From Rhodospirillaceae bacterium CCH5-H10 (GTDB lineage Bacteria > Pseudomonadota > Alphaproteobacteria > Reyranellales > Reyranellaceae): 11,427 nt of DNA. Position numbers and translations under genes: made by a program. The notes under the pieces are model-generated. The model did no database searches. It was not told the DNA's origin and saw only the letters and a program-made list of their open reading frames with translations. Below, in pieces: positions 1 to 5,808 of this stretch (positions are counted from its first letter, which is position 1; the number at the start of each line of letters is the position of its first letter). The stretch is taken from NCBI GenBank assembly GCA_001557035.1, contig LSKJ01000026.1:1-11427 (forward strand), written 5' to 3'.

Positions 1-132
1 CCCGCCAAGGCGCTCTACGACAAGCTGGAAAAGGTCGTGAACACGTTCTGCCCGGGCCTGGCCAAGCAGCCGCTACATATCGACCGGTTCGGCGGCGGCC
101 ACCATCACGGTTACCACCACCATCACCACTAG
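1..132 (+). CDS. C-terminal fragment of an unidentified protein with a histidine-rich tail
   Basis: Reading frame 1 is open from the first base to a TAG at 130-132, giving 43 residues; the start lies left of the window. The readable part begins PAKALYDKLEKVV and includes one cysteine (NTFCPGL). It ends in a glycine/histidine tail, GGGHHHGYHHHHH, with eight histidines in the last ten residues. Such tails commonly bind Ni, Zn, Cu or Co in metallochaperones and metal-responsive envelope proteins, but the family cannot be told from this fragment. Codon use (GCC, AAG, CTG, GTC) matches the neighbouring genes, which supports real coding. The stop codon overlaps the stop of the convergent downstream gene by two bases. 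The function is unknown; the C-terminal helix (LYDKLEKVVNTF) could belong to a small periplasmic helical protein, but this is a guess. Confidence 0.7.
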   Translation, partial: PAKALYDKLEKVVNTFCPGLAKQPLHIDRFGGGHHHGYHHHHH

Positions 133-476
133 TAGCCGAGGCGCCAACCGTTCTTCAGGTAGCCGTAGCGCACCAGGCGCACGGCTACGATGCCGTTCAG
201 CGCGAATCCCCCGACCACCGTCACCAGCATCAGGATCATGCCTTCCATCGAGGCGCTGAACAGATAGACGATGATCGTCAGTCCGAAGATCGCGCCCGCG
301 GCGATCGCGGCCATGGCCACCAGGTCGACGAGCGCCAGGAAGTACAGCCTCTTGCTGAGCACGAACAGCGGTCCGGCAAATGAGGCCCACACGTACGACC
401 ACTGGTCGATAACCATGAAATCGTCGTTATCGGCTTTGTCAAAGCGATAGGTCGGAAACAGAGCGTCTACGATCAC
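129..476 (-). CDS. Small membrane protein, DUF2628-like
   Basis: The product has 115 residues. The N-terminal part carries an aromatic stretch, IDQWSYVWASFAGPLFVLSK (about residues 23-42), followed by KRLYFLAL, two hydrophobic segments (about 45-70 and 76-98) and a C-terminal VRYGYLKNGWR. The order 'aromatic W-x-x-FxGPL, basic residue, hydrophobic segment, YLxxGWR' resembles DUF2628 inner-membrane proteins, whose function is unknown. The family call rests on memory of the pattern. The start used is GTG at 476; an in-frame ATG at 416 would leave 95 residues and drop the FPTYRFD lead-in. Neither has a clear Shine-Dalgarno sequence, so the start is uncertain. The gene is last in a leftward series and converges on the left-edge gene with overlapping stop codons, leaving no room for a terminator between them. 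Confidence 0.65.
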   Translation of the reverse strand: MIVDALFPTYRFDKADNDDFMVIDQWSYVWASFAGPLFVLSKRLYFLALVDLVAMAAIAAGAIFGLTIIVYLFSASMEGMILMLVTVVGGFALNGIVAVRLVRYGYLKNGWRLGY

Positions 477-559
477 AGGGTTTGTTCAACAATTGTCAGG
501 GTTCGATTACAGTCGGAACCTATCATGAGCGATGCAAATGGGCCAGCGGCCGACGGTGC

Positions 560-1129
560 TCAGGCCGCGGTAACGCCGATCAAAGTATCGTGCAACCAGA
601 ACATGGCGACGTAGGCCGCGGTCCCAATCAGGACGACCAGCAGGTCGTTTAGCGACCAGCCTGCCGCAGGGGCGCCGGGATCGCCCCGCCTTTTAACGGC
701 AATCCGGTCGTAAACCGCCCAGGCCAGCAGTCCGCCGAAGAGAAGAATGGACCCCAGGTCGCCATTTACCAGAAGGTGCGACAGCGCCCAAGCCTTGACG
801 GCGACCAGCATGGGATGCCGGAGCAACGATTTGATGCGGCCCGCCGGCGCATAAGCTGCCGTCAGGGAGACGAAGGCAAACCACAACAGGAAGAGGGAGA
901 ATGGATGGAAGAACGCCCGAGGCGGATCCCAGATCTGGATATATCCACCGCTTCGATAGCGTCCGAAACCGATCACGATCAGCACGAGGCCGACCGCAGC
1001 CAGAAGCGAATAGAGGCCCTTGTAGCCACCTTCGCCCAGACGTCCGATGGCCGCTGCTCGCGCCCCCCTCAAGGTTGTAAAAGTATGAATGCCGAGGAAA
1101 AGGGCGAGACCAAGGATGAGCAGCGTCAT
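560..1129 (-). CDS. NnrU family membrane protein
   Basis: The product is a 189-residue polytopic inner-membrane protein of the NnrU family (PF07298). Features that point there are the N-terminal hydrophobic helix followed by GIHTFTTLRGARAAAIGRLG, the YKGLYSLLAAVGLVLIVIGF segment (about 36-55), the HPMLVAVKAWALSHLLVNGD block (about 105-124) and the LLAWAVYDRIAVKRRGDP block (about 134-151). About five to six membrane segments can be drawn, ending with a helix near 165-185. NnrU was named from genes near nitrite and nitric oxide reductase clusters in rhizobia, and its biochemical role is not established. No nir, nor or nnrR genes are visible here, so a link to denitrification cannot be inferred from context. 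The ATG at 1127-1129 has only a weak ribosome binding site. Confidence 0.88.
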   Translation of the reverse strand: MTLLILGLALFLGIHTFTTLRGARAAAIGRLGEGGYKGLYSLLAAVGLVLIVIGFGRYRSGGYIQIWDPPRAFFHPFSLFLLWFAFVSLTAAYAPAGRIKSLLRHPMLVAVKAWALSHLLVNGDLGSILLFGGLLAWAVYDRIAVKRRGDPGAPAAGWSLNDLLVVLIGTAAYVAMFWLHDTLIGVTAA

Positions 1130-1181
1130 GCGCCGCTTATAGCACGCAGATGATTGCGTCGCGGCAGCAATTACCCAGCAG

Positions 1182-1475
1182 CTACTGGACCTGTGTCACA
1201 TTGCCGGTGCTGTCGACCGAGACCGCGACTTCCACGTCGTTCTTGGTCGCCCTGGCGTGCCAGGATCCATCTGCTTTGCGGGTGAGGTCCCTGATCTTCT
1301 GGTAACCGCTCGCCTCGATCTGTGTCCTGACGGACGATTCGCTCTCTGCGGTCCCCGGCATGCCGGCGGGTGGGACGGCGGGCGTCGTGGGCGTACCGGT
1401 CGCCGGCGGCATCTGGGCGGCGGCGACGTAAACCGAGGCAACGAGAGACGCTGCCGCGATCAGGATGAGCTTCAT
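1182..1475 (-). CDS. Small exported protein with a PepSY-like C-terminal domain
   Basis: The product has 97 residues. An N-terminal signal peptide (MKLILIAAASLVASVYVAAA, likely cleaved near residue 20) is followed by a proline/threonine-rich linker (about 21-41, PPATGTPTTPAVPPAG). The compact C-terminal domain contains VRTQIEASGYQKIRDLTRKA and DGSWHARATKNDVEVAVSVD, followed by STGNV. The pattern 'helix, GY-x-x-I-x-x-L, DG-x-W-x-A, V-x-V-x-x-x-G-x-V' is typical of short periplasmic PepSY/PepSY-like proteins, thought to bind or inhibit proteases or other partners. The assignment is by motif only. The ATG at 1473-1475 is preceded by a good AAGGAGTG ribosome binding site. The neighbours on both sides are on the same strand, at 52 and 78 bases. 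Confidence 0.72.
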   Translation of the reverse strand: MKLILIAAASLVASVYVAAAQMPPATGTPTTPAVPPAGMPGTAESESSVRTQIEASGYQKIRDLTRKADGSWHARATKNDVEVAVSVDSTGNVTQVQ

Positions 1476-1553
1476 CGGTCACTCCTTGCATTGAGGCCTT
1501 GAGAAACAATGCAAACAGGAGCCCGACGTTCCCTGTGCTGGACGTGTCCAGCC

Positions 1554-1943
1554 TCACCCGAGGTCTTCGGTGGAAGCCTTCAAGCTGTAGTCCGGAGAGC
1601 AGCCGAGTACTCTTACGAATGTTTGGTCGATCAGCCGGGCAATGTCGGCCGGGTCGTTTCCGGAGGTTCCCACCGTGGCGAAGGCGTTGGCGTCCCAGTC
1701 GACCAGGTCGAGTGTGACACCTTCCAACGTATCGGTGGCGCCGCTCAGTTCGAAGCGGGTGAGGGGATCTTCCGCAAACGGATAGGGGGCGAGGTTGATC
1801 GTTTCGGCCATCACCTGGATGGAGACATCCATCCCGTCCGCATTCACGGCCTCCAGCGTGCAGCAAAGCAGGCCGCCCTCGTTCTTGGCGCCATAGATGT
1901 CGGCCAGGGCTTCCCTGATGGCGCCCATCTGTTCTTCAGCCAT
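1554..1943 (-). CDS. Hypothetical protein, 129 residues, acidic and soluble
   Basis: I do not recognise this family. The protein has no signal peptide and no membrane segment. It begins with a helix (GAIREALADIYGAKN), continues into strand-like alternating stretches (LLCCTLEAVNADGMDVSIQV, about 25-44) and an acidic stretch (TLEGVTLDLVDWDAN). A second helix near DPADIARLIDQTFVRVLG follows. It is clearly acidic and contains a Cys-Cys pair near residues 27-28. The overall alpha-beta-alpha outline recalls small chaperone-like or immunity-like cytosolic proteins, but no motif supports that. The ATG at 1941-1943 has a GGAG ribosome binding site six bases upstream. It lies 76 bases downstream of the second ChrA subunit on the same strand, so read-through from that operon is possible. 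Confidence 0.72.
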   Translation of the reverse strand: MAEEQMGAIREALADIYGAKNEGGLLCCTLEAVNADGMDVSIQVMAETINLAPYPFAEDPLTRFELSGATDTLEGVTLDLVDWDANAFATVGTSGNDPADIARLIDQTFVRVLGCSPDYSLKASTEDLG

Positions 1944-2019
1944 TCATTTCTCCGATCTTCTGCCTCGAGCGGGTCTGCCGGTCCGGAGATGGCTGACTTC
2001 AGGAGGCATGTAGCCTGCG

Positions 2020-2553
2020 TCAGGTTGTCGTGAAGTAGTGCAGCGCCATTCCCACGAGGCCGGACGCGACGATCGGGTAGGCGGGATTGATCTTGGTCCG
2101 CCACAGCAGCAGGAAGACCACGAGCGAAATCACGCCGAAGAACAGGCCGGTGATCGCCCCTCTCCCCATGATGATCGCGCCGGCGAGTACGAGCCCCACG
2201 GCAACCGAACCCAGGCCCGCCTGAATTGCCGGCCGCCAGCGCCAGGTCGCCAGATGCGTCCAGAGACGGCCGATGAAGAAGGTGAGCAGGCCCGTCGGCA
2301 GGAAGAATGCGACCAACGCCACCAGCGCGCCCGGAATGTGGCCGACGACGACGCCGATCGAAGCGACCATCATCATGTTCGGTCCGGGCGCGAGCTGGCC
2401 CAGGCTGTAGAAATGCAGGAGCTCGGGAAAGGTCAGCCAGTGATAGGTATCGACCGTGAGTTCCTTCATTTCCGGGAAAGCGGCCATGCCGCCGCCCACG
2501 GTGAGGAGCGAGAGGTAGGCGAAGACGCCCGCGAGATCCCACAGGTTCTTCAT
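2020..2553 (-). CDS. ChrA-type CHR transporter, second half subunit
   Basis: The product has 177 residues with a single CHR domain (PF02417). The hallmark region runs from LLTVGGGMAAFPEM (about 16-29) through WLTFPELLHFYSLGQLAPGP (about 39-58) to VGHIPGALVALVAFFLPTGLL (about 70-90). It includes the conserved GGG, W-L-T, Q-x-x-PGP and LP motifs, and five to six hydrophobic helices. Full-length ChrA is a fusion of two such halves. Here the halves are separate genes, as in known short-chain CHR pairs, where the two products insert in opposite orientation and work together. Family members export chromate or take up sulfate, but many are uncharacterised, so the substrate is unproven. The ATG at 2551-2553 overlaps the stop of the preceding half gene by four bases (ATGA). 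A longer open frame extending upstream to 2844 is out-of-frame overlap with the first half and is not the start. Confidence 0.88.
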   Translation of the reverse strand: MKNLWDLAGVFAYLSLLTVGGGMAAFPEMKELTVDTYHWLTFPELLHFYSLGQLAPGPNMMMVASIGVVVGHIPGALVALVAFFLPTGLLTFFIGRLWTHLATWRWRPAIQAGLGSVAVGLVLAGAIIMGRGAITGLFFGVISLVVFLLLWRTKINPAYPIVASGLVGMALHYFTTT

Positions 2554-3122
2554 GGGACGTCCTTGTCGCGCGGCCGATGCCACCAGATGGCGACGATGCC
2601 GGCCACGATCAGGGCATACGGCACCGGCACCTTGAAGAAGGCGACGGCCACGGCGGTGAGAACGACGAACACGTAATCGGCAAGAGTCTTGAGGGTCTTG
2701 GCGCCGAGCTGGACCAGCACGACGACGATCAGCCCCACCGCACCGGCCGCGATCCCGTGCAGGAAGGCCTTTGACCAGGGACCGTCGCCACCGGCGCCAT
2801 AGGCGAACCCGGCGGCGATCATCAGGGAGGCGCCCGGCAGGCACATGCCCAGCGTGGCGACGATGGCCCCCATGCCGCCGCGCAGCCTGTCTCCCACCAG
2901 GATCGACATGTTGGTCGCATTGAGGCCGGGCAGGGTCTGGCTGATCGACAGCAGCTCGACGAAGCTGAGATCGTCAAGCCAGCGCTGGCGTACCACCAGA
3001 CCGGTCCGCAGGTAGCCCACGACGCCGCCGCCCAGGCTGGTCGCACCCATCACGAGGAATACCCAGAAGAGCTTTCCGAGCGAGGGTGGGGGCGGCGGTG
3101 GGGAAGTGTCTGCGACGCTCAT
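2550..3122 (-). CDS. ChrA-type CHR transporter, first half subunit
   Basis: The product has 190 residues with a single CHR domain. A short proline-rich N-terminus (SPPPPPPSLG, about 7-16) precedes the domain. CHR hallmarks are MGATSLGGGVVGYLRTGLV (about 25-43), RQRWLDDLSFVELLSISQTL (about 45-64), PGLNATNMSILVGDRLRGG (about 65-83) and a CLPGASLM turn near 94. Where the partner half has PGP, this one has PGL, a substitution worth noting at the conserved proline motif. Later helices follow at about 122-140, 148-165 and 167-182. It is presumed to pair with the adjacent second half as a two-subunit anion transporter in the inner membrane. The ATG at 3120-3122 overlaps the stop of the upstream 316-residue gene (ATGA), and there is no strong ribosome binding site, which is consistent with translational coupling. 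Confidence 0.87.
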   Translation of the reverse strand: MSVADTSPPPPPPSLGKLFWVFLVMGATSLGGGVVGYLRTGLVVRQRWLDDLSFVELLSISQTLPGLNATNMSILVGDRLRGGMGAIVATLGMCLPGASLMIAAGFAYGAGGDGPWSKAFLHGIAAGAVGLIVVVLVQLGAKTLKTLADYVFVVLTAVAVAFFKVPVPYALIVAGIVAIWWHRPRDKDVP

Positions 3123-4069
3123 TCGTGTGCTTGCGGCGGGTTGCCCTTCAGGCGGTAGACGGCGCCGGTCTTGGTCGTGGTGAGCGACAACCAGTCGGCG
3201 GCGACCTGCTGGAGCTCGAGGAAGAAGCGCTCGCAGTGGTTCAGCGCCTTGTGCTTGATGTCGTCGGGCCCGTTGAAGCGAAGCTGGAAGGCGAACTCGC
3301 CCACGAATGCGTGATGGTCGCCGCGCGCGCGCCACAGGCCGAGATTGGCCGTGGCCGCCGTGTGGTGGCCGAAGTCGAGCAGGCAGATGTCCTGAAGCAG
3401 TTCCTCGACGATGGTCTGGTTCACCAGCGACACGTCGTTCGGCCCATCGCACTTGATCGTTCCCAGGGTCGGGAAGATCTGCGTCAGTTCGGGGAGGGAC
3501 ATGTTGCCCAGCGAGGACATGACGATGCGGGCAGCCTGCGGCGCCTGGCTCAGTCCGAACTCGACATTGTGCGAAAGCAGACGCCGGAGGCCGCCGATCC
3601 GCTCCTTGAGCGGCATGACCTCGAGCTTGAACTTGATCTTGTACTTGCCGTCGATATGCGGTCGTACGTCGAGGGCCTGGGCCTTCGCCATGTCGTCGCT
3701 GCGATACTTGAAGACGATCTCCGGATCGCCGATGGGGAAGCCGTCCTCGTAGGCGATGCGGCGCCGCACGATGAAGCTGTTGTTGTAGAGGTGGTAGCCG
3801 CCGGTATCGAGGAACAGGACCTCGCGGACTTCCGGTCGCTGCTGGGACTTGGGCGTATGCTGGTAGCCGACACCCGTGGTTTGCGCGGCGCGCTGGACCA
3901 GGGACGCGAACTCCTTGAAAACGTGGGCCGAAGTGAAACGGTCCGGCTTCAGGATCAGCTTGCACTGCAGATACTGGATCTCGTCGCACCGACGGCCATC
4001 GGCATAGGTGCCGGTCTGGCGGTCGGCGAGCCACTGGGCGATCTGCCCGTCATCCTGATGTGAATGCAT
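3119..4069 (-). CDS. Uncharacterised 316-residue protein, possibly CYTH/triphosphate-tunnel-like, coupled to split ChrA
   Basis: The product is a soluble protein of 316 residues with no signal peptide or membrane helix. Alternating charged strands suggest a beta-barrel enzyme: QYLQCKLILK (about 32-41), EVLFLDTGGYHLYNNSFIVR (about 83-102), RRR (102-104), EIVFKYRSDD (117-126), KYKIKFKLEV (142-151) and VGEFAFQLRF (256-265). The 'FLDT...L.NN.F.VRRR...EIVFKYR...KFKLEV' order resembles CYTH/triphosphate tunnel metalloenzymes, in which basic and acidic residues line a tunnel that binds triphosphate or polyphosphate. The classic N-terminal ExExK signature is not intact, with the best equivalent being YLQCK. 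This call is inference from pattern only; an unrelated beta-rich fold is possible. The ATG at 4067-4069 is preceded by a GAGGGGGA ribosome binding site. Its stop overlaps the start of the first ChrA half, so it belongs to the same transcription and translation unit. A lipoprotein gene lies 30 bases upstream on the same strand. Confidence 0.75.
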   Translation of the reverse strand: MHSHQDDGQIAQWLADRQTGTYADGRRCDEIQYLQCKLILKPDRFTSAHVFKEFASLVQRAAQTTGVGYQHTPKSQQRPEVREVLFLDTGGYHLYNNSFIVRRRIAYEDGFPIGDPEIVFKYRSDDMAKAQALDVRPHIDGKYKIKFKLEVMPLKERIGGLRRLLSHNVEFGLSQAPQAARIVMSSLGNMSLPELTQIFPTLGTIKCDGPNDVSLVNQTIVEELLQDICLLDFGHHTAATANLGLWRARGDHHAFVGEFAFQLRFNGPDDIKHKALNHCERFFLELQQVAADWLSLTTTKTGAVYRLKGNPPQAHE

Positions 4070-4099
4070 TATTCCCCCTCTCGGCAGCGTAGCGCCGGC

Positions 4100-4399
4100 C
4101 TATCGCGCTGTCATCTGAGCCGAGGCCGGCTGGTCCGCCCGGCCGTAGGTCTCGACCCTGCCGTCGGTGAAGCAGACGTAATAGCGGTCCGACATCGACC
4201 ACGGCGTGCGGCTCCAGAAATCCTTGAGAACCGTGTAGTAGGCGCAGTCCTTGCCCGGCGAATGCGTCGATCCGTCGGGCGGCCCCATGAGCGTGCGGAC
4301 CTGGTCGCGATCCATTCCGGCCTGGAGGCGTTCGACGTTTTCGCCGTGCACGCAGCCGGTGAGCAGGGCGGTCGAAAGCAGGCATGCGACGTACTTCAT
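4100..4399 (-). CDS. Small SmpA/OmlA-like (BamE-type) lipoprotein
   Basis: The product has 99 residues. The N-terminus MKYVACLLSTALLTGC is a lipoprotein signal with lipobox LTGC, giving Cys16 as the lipidated residue. The mature part contains LQAGMDRDQVRTLMGPPDGS (about 24-43), the 'GM-x-x-x-x-V-x-x-xMG-x-P' pattern of the SmpA/OmlA/BamE domain. It continues to YYVCFTDGRVETYGRA, a typical final strand pair. BamE itself assists outer-membrane protein assembly; small relatives like this one often have unknown roles, so it should not be called bamE. Two cysteines (CAYY and YYVCF) could form a disulfide in the periplasm. A strong AAGGAGG ribosome binding site (4405-4411) fixes the start at 4397-4399; a longer frame back to 4444 would bury the signal peptide. 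It may be the first gene of the operon with the CYTH-like protein and ChrA halves. Confidence 0.82.
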   Translation of the reverse strand: MKYVACLLSTALLTGCVHGENVERLQAGMDRDQVRTLMGPPDGSTHSPGKDCAYYTVLKDFWSRTPWSMSDRYYVCFTDGRVETYGRADQPASAQMTAR

Positions 4400-4481
4400 G
4401 TCTTCCTCCTTGCGATTAGTCTGGCTGGGCCTCGCCGCCAACAATTGTCGGGCAGGCGGATGGCTGGCGCAATTCCGAACG
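4400..4481. promoter_or_regulatory. Divergent intergenic region between lipoprotein and aminotransferase genes
   Basis: This 82-base gap separates two divergent genes and must hold promoters for at least the leftward operon. It includes the AAGGAGG site of the lipoprotein (minus strand, 4405-4411) and, at 4439-4449, the AT-rich 11-mer caacaattgtc, which contains the palindrome acaattgt. The same 11-mer, in the same orientation, occurs at 487-497 upstream of the DUF2628-like gene. No convincing -35/-10 pair could be fixed by eye. Confidence 0.4.
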
Positions 4482-5711
4482 ATGCGCTACGTCCGATGGA
4501 TGCAAGATCACAACAGATTTGTCGCGCCTGGCCTCACGGCATCGCTCAGCGGCGCCAAGGCCGGCCTGCCTGAAACCCCCATTTCCGAAGTGGCGATGAC
4601 GGTGTTCGGCGATCCCGACGTCGTGCCGCTGTGGTTCGGCGAGAGCGATCTCGTGACCCCCGATTTCGTGCGCAATGCGGCGGCCGCCGGCCTGCAGGGC
4701 GGCGACACGTTCTATACGTGGCAACGCGGCGTCCCCGAATTGCGCCATGCGCTGTCGGCCTACACGGAGCGCCTCTATCGCATCAAGTGCCCGATCGAGC
4801 GCCTCACGGTCACGACCGGCGGCATGCAGGCGATCCTGCTGACCTGCCAGCTGCTGCTGGACCCGGGCGACAACATCGTCATCGTCTCGCCGATCTGGCC
4901 GAACATCACCTCGGCCACCAAACTGGTGGGCGGCGTGCCGAAATACGTAGCGCTCGACCGTACGCCATCGGGCGGATGGAAGCTCGACCTGCAGAAGGTC
5001 TTCGACTCGGTCGACGAGCGCACGCGCGCGATCTTCGTGAACTCGCCCGGCAATCCCACGGGCTGGACGATGACCACCGAGGAGCAGGCCGCCCTTCTGG
5101 ACTTCGCCCGCAAACGCGGTGTCTGGATCATGGCCGATGAGGTCTATGCCCGGCTGATCTACATCAAGCGGCCGGACGGCCGGCAGGTGGCGCCTTCGTT
5201 CCTCGAGCTGGCTGGTCCCGACGATCCGGTGATCGTGCTCAACAGCTTCTCCAAGCCGTGGGCGATGACGGGCTGGCGGCTGGGCTGGCTCACCCACCCG
5301 GCGGCGCTGGGCGACCAGTTCGCCAAGCTGGTGCAGATCAACACATCGGGCGTGCCGGCCTTCCTGCAGAAGGGCGCCGTGGCGGCGCTGGAGCAGGGCG
5401 ACGGCTTCGTCCACGAGATGGTCGAGCGCTGCCGCGCCGGCGGCGAGCTGGTGTTCCAGCGCCTCTCGGCCCTGCCGAAGGTCAAGATCGCGCGGCCGGA
5501 TGCGGCGTTCTACGCCTTCTTCTCGGTCGAGGGCGTCGACGATACGCTGGCCTTCTGCAAGACGATGGCCAAGCAGTACAAGGTCGGGCTCGCGCCCGGT
5601 GAAGCCTTCGGGCCGGGCGGGCAGGGCAACGTTCGCCTGTGCTTCGCGTCGAGCGCGGAGCGCCTCAGCAAGGGCCTCGATCGCATCGAAGCGGCGATCA
5701 AGGCGTTGTAG
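4482..5711 (+). CDS. Pyridoxal-phosphate aminotransferase, class I/II
   Basis: The product has 409 residues from the ATG at 4482, or 403 from the in-frame ATG at 4500; neither has a good ribosome binding site, so the start is uncertain. It is a fold-type I aminotransferase (PF00155). Landmarks are FYTWQRGVPELRHALSAY (substrate/cofactor region), TTGGMQAILL (phosphate-binding turn), NSPGNPTG (about 187-194), DEVYARLIY (Asp about 219, which pairs with the PLP ring nitrogen) and SFSKPWAMTGWRLGW with the Schiff-base lysine near residue 258. VRLCFA carries the arginine that binds the substrate carboxylate. Such enzymes transfer an amino group between an amino acid and a 2-oxo acid; the substrate cannot be read from sequence, with aspartate, aromatic or alanine types all possible. 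The gene starts a rightward run that continues into an ABC exporter after a palindromic repeat. Confidence 0.9.
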   Translation: MRYVRWMQDHNRFVAPGLTASLSGAKAGLPETPISEVAMTVFGDPDVVPLWFGESDLVTPDFVRNAAAAGLQGGDTFYTWQRGVPELRHALSAYTERLYRIKCPIERLTVTTGGMQAILLTCQLLLDPGDNIVIVSPIWPNITSATKLVGGVPKYVALDRTPSGGWKLDLQKVFDSVDERTRAIFVNSPGNPTGWTMTTEEQAALLDFARKRGVWIMADEVYARLIYIKRPDGRQVAPSFLELAGPDDPVIVLNSFSKPWAMTGWRLGWLTHPAALGDQFAKLVQINTSGVPAFLQKGAVAALEQGDGFVHEMVERCRAGGELVFQRLSALPKVKIARPDAAFYAFFSVEGVDDTLAFCKTMAKQYKVGLAPGEAFGPGGQGNVRLCFASSAERLSKGLDRIEAAIKAL

Positions 5712-5734
5712 TTCGATTGCGGGGTGGCAAGAGC

Positions 5735-5807
5735 TTGTCATCCCGAGGCCAACGGCCGAGGGATCCATGCTTTGGCGAAGGATCCCTCGCTACGCTCGGG
5801 ATGACAA
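5735..5807. repeat. REP-like two-stem palindrome (GTCATCCCGAG type)
   Basis: The outer arms ttgtcatcccgag (5735-5747) and ctcgggatgacaa (5795-5807) are perfect 13-base inverted repeats. The inner arms cgagggatcc (5757-5766) and ggatccctcg (5780-5789) are perfect 10-base inverted repeats, with a 13-base loop (5767-5779). The whole can fold into a long interrupted hairpin. Elements with this GTCATCCCGAG...GGATCC core are, from memory, dispersed in many copies in alphaproteobacterial and other genomes. It lies between the aminotransferase stop and the ABC ATPase and could act as a transcription attenuator, an mRNA-stability element or a nucleoid-protein site. There is no T-run after it, so it is not a classic terminator. 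Confidence 0.88.
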
Positions 5808-5808
5808 A

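Noticed and set aside
500..520. Small inverted repeat ggttc...gaacc between the NnrU and DUF2628-like genes
   Set aside because: A 5-base arm with an 11-base loop and no T-run is expected by chance and too weak for a terminator or operator call.
560..1129. Denitrification cluster inferred from NnrU
   Set aside because: No nitrite, nitric oxide or nitrous oxide reductase genes or regulators occur in the window.
1971..2015. Short hairpins downstream of the second ChrA half as a possible terminator
   Set aside because: The arms are only 4-5 bases with no T-run, so a terminator is not supported.
2020..3122. Naming the CHR pair as a chromate resistance determinant
   Set aside because: CHR half proteins vary in substrate, and no chrB, chrF or other chromate-linked gene is present.
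2550..4034. Long minus-strand open frame of 494 codons running through the 316-residue gene into ChrA
   Set aside because: Only its last 190 codons (from 3122) carry the CHR domain; the rest is Arg/Pro-rich out-of-frame translation of the 316-residue gene, so it is not a fusion protein.
4416..5768. Minus-strand open frame of 450 codons opposite the aminotransferase
   Set aside because: It is rich in Arg, Glu, Asp and His with no recognisable domain, as expected for antisense shadow in GC-rich DNA; the plus strand has all PLP enzyme motifs.
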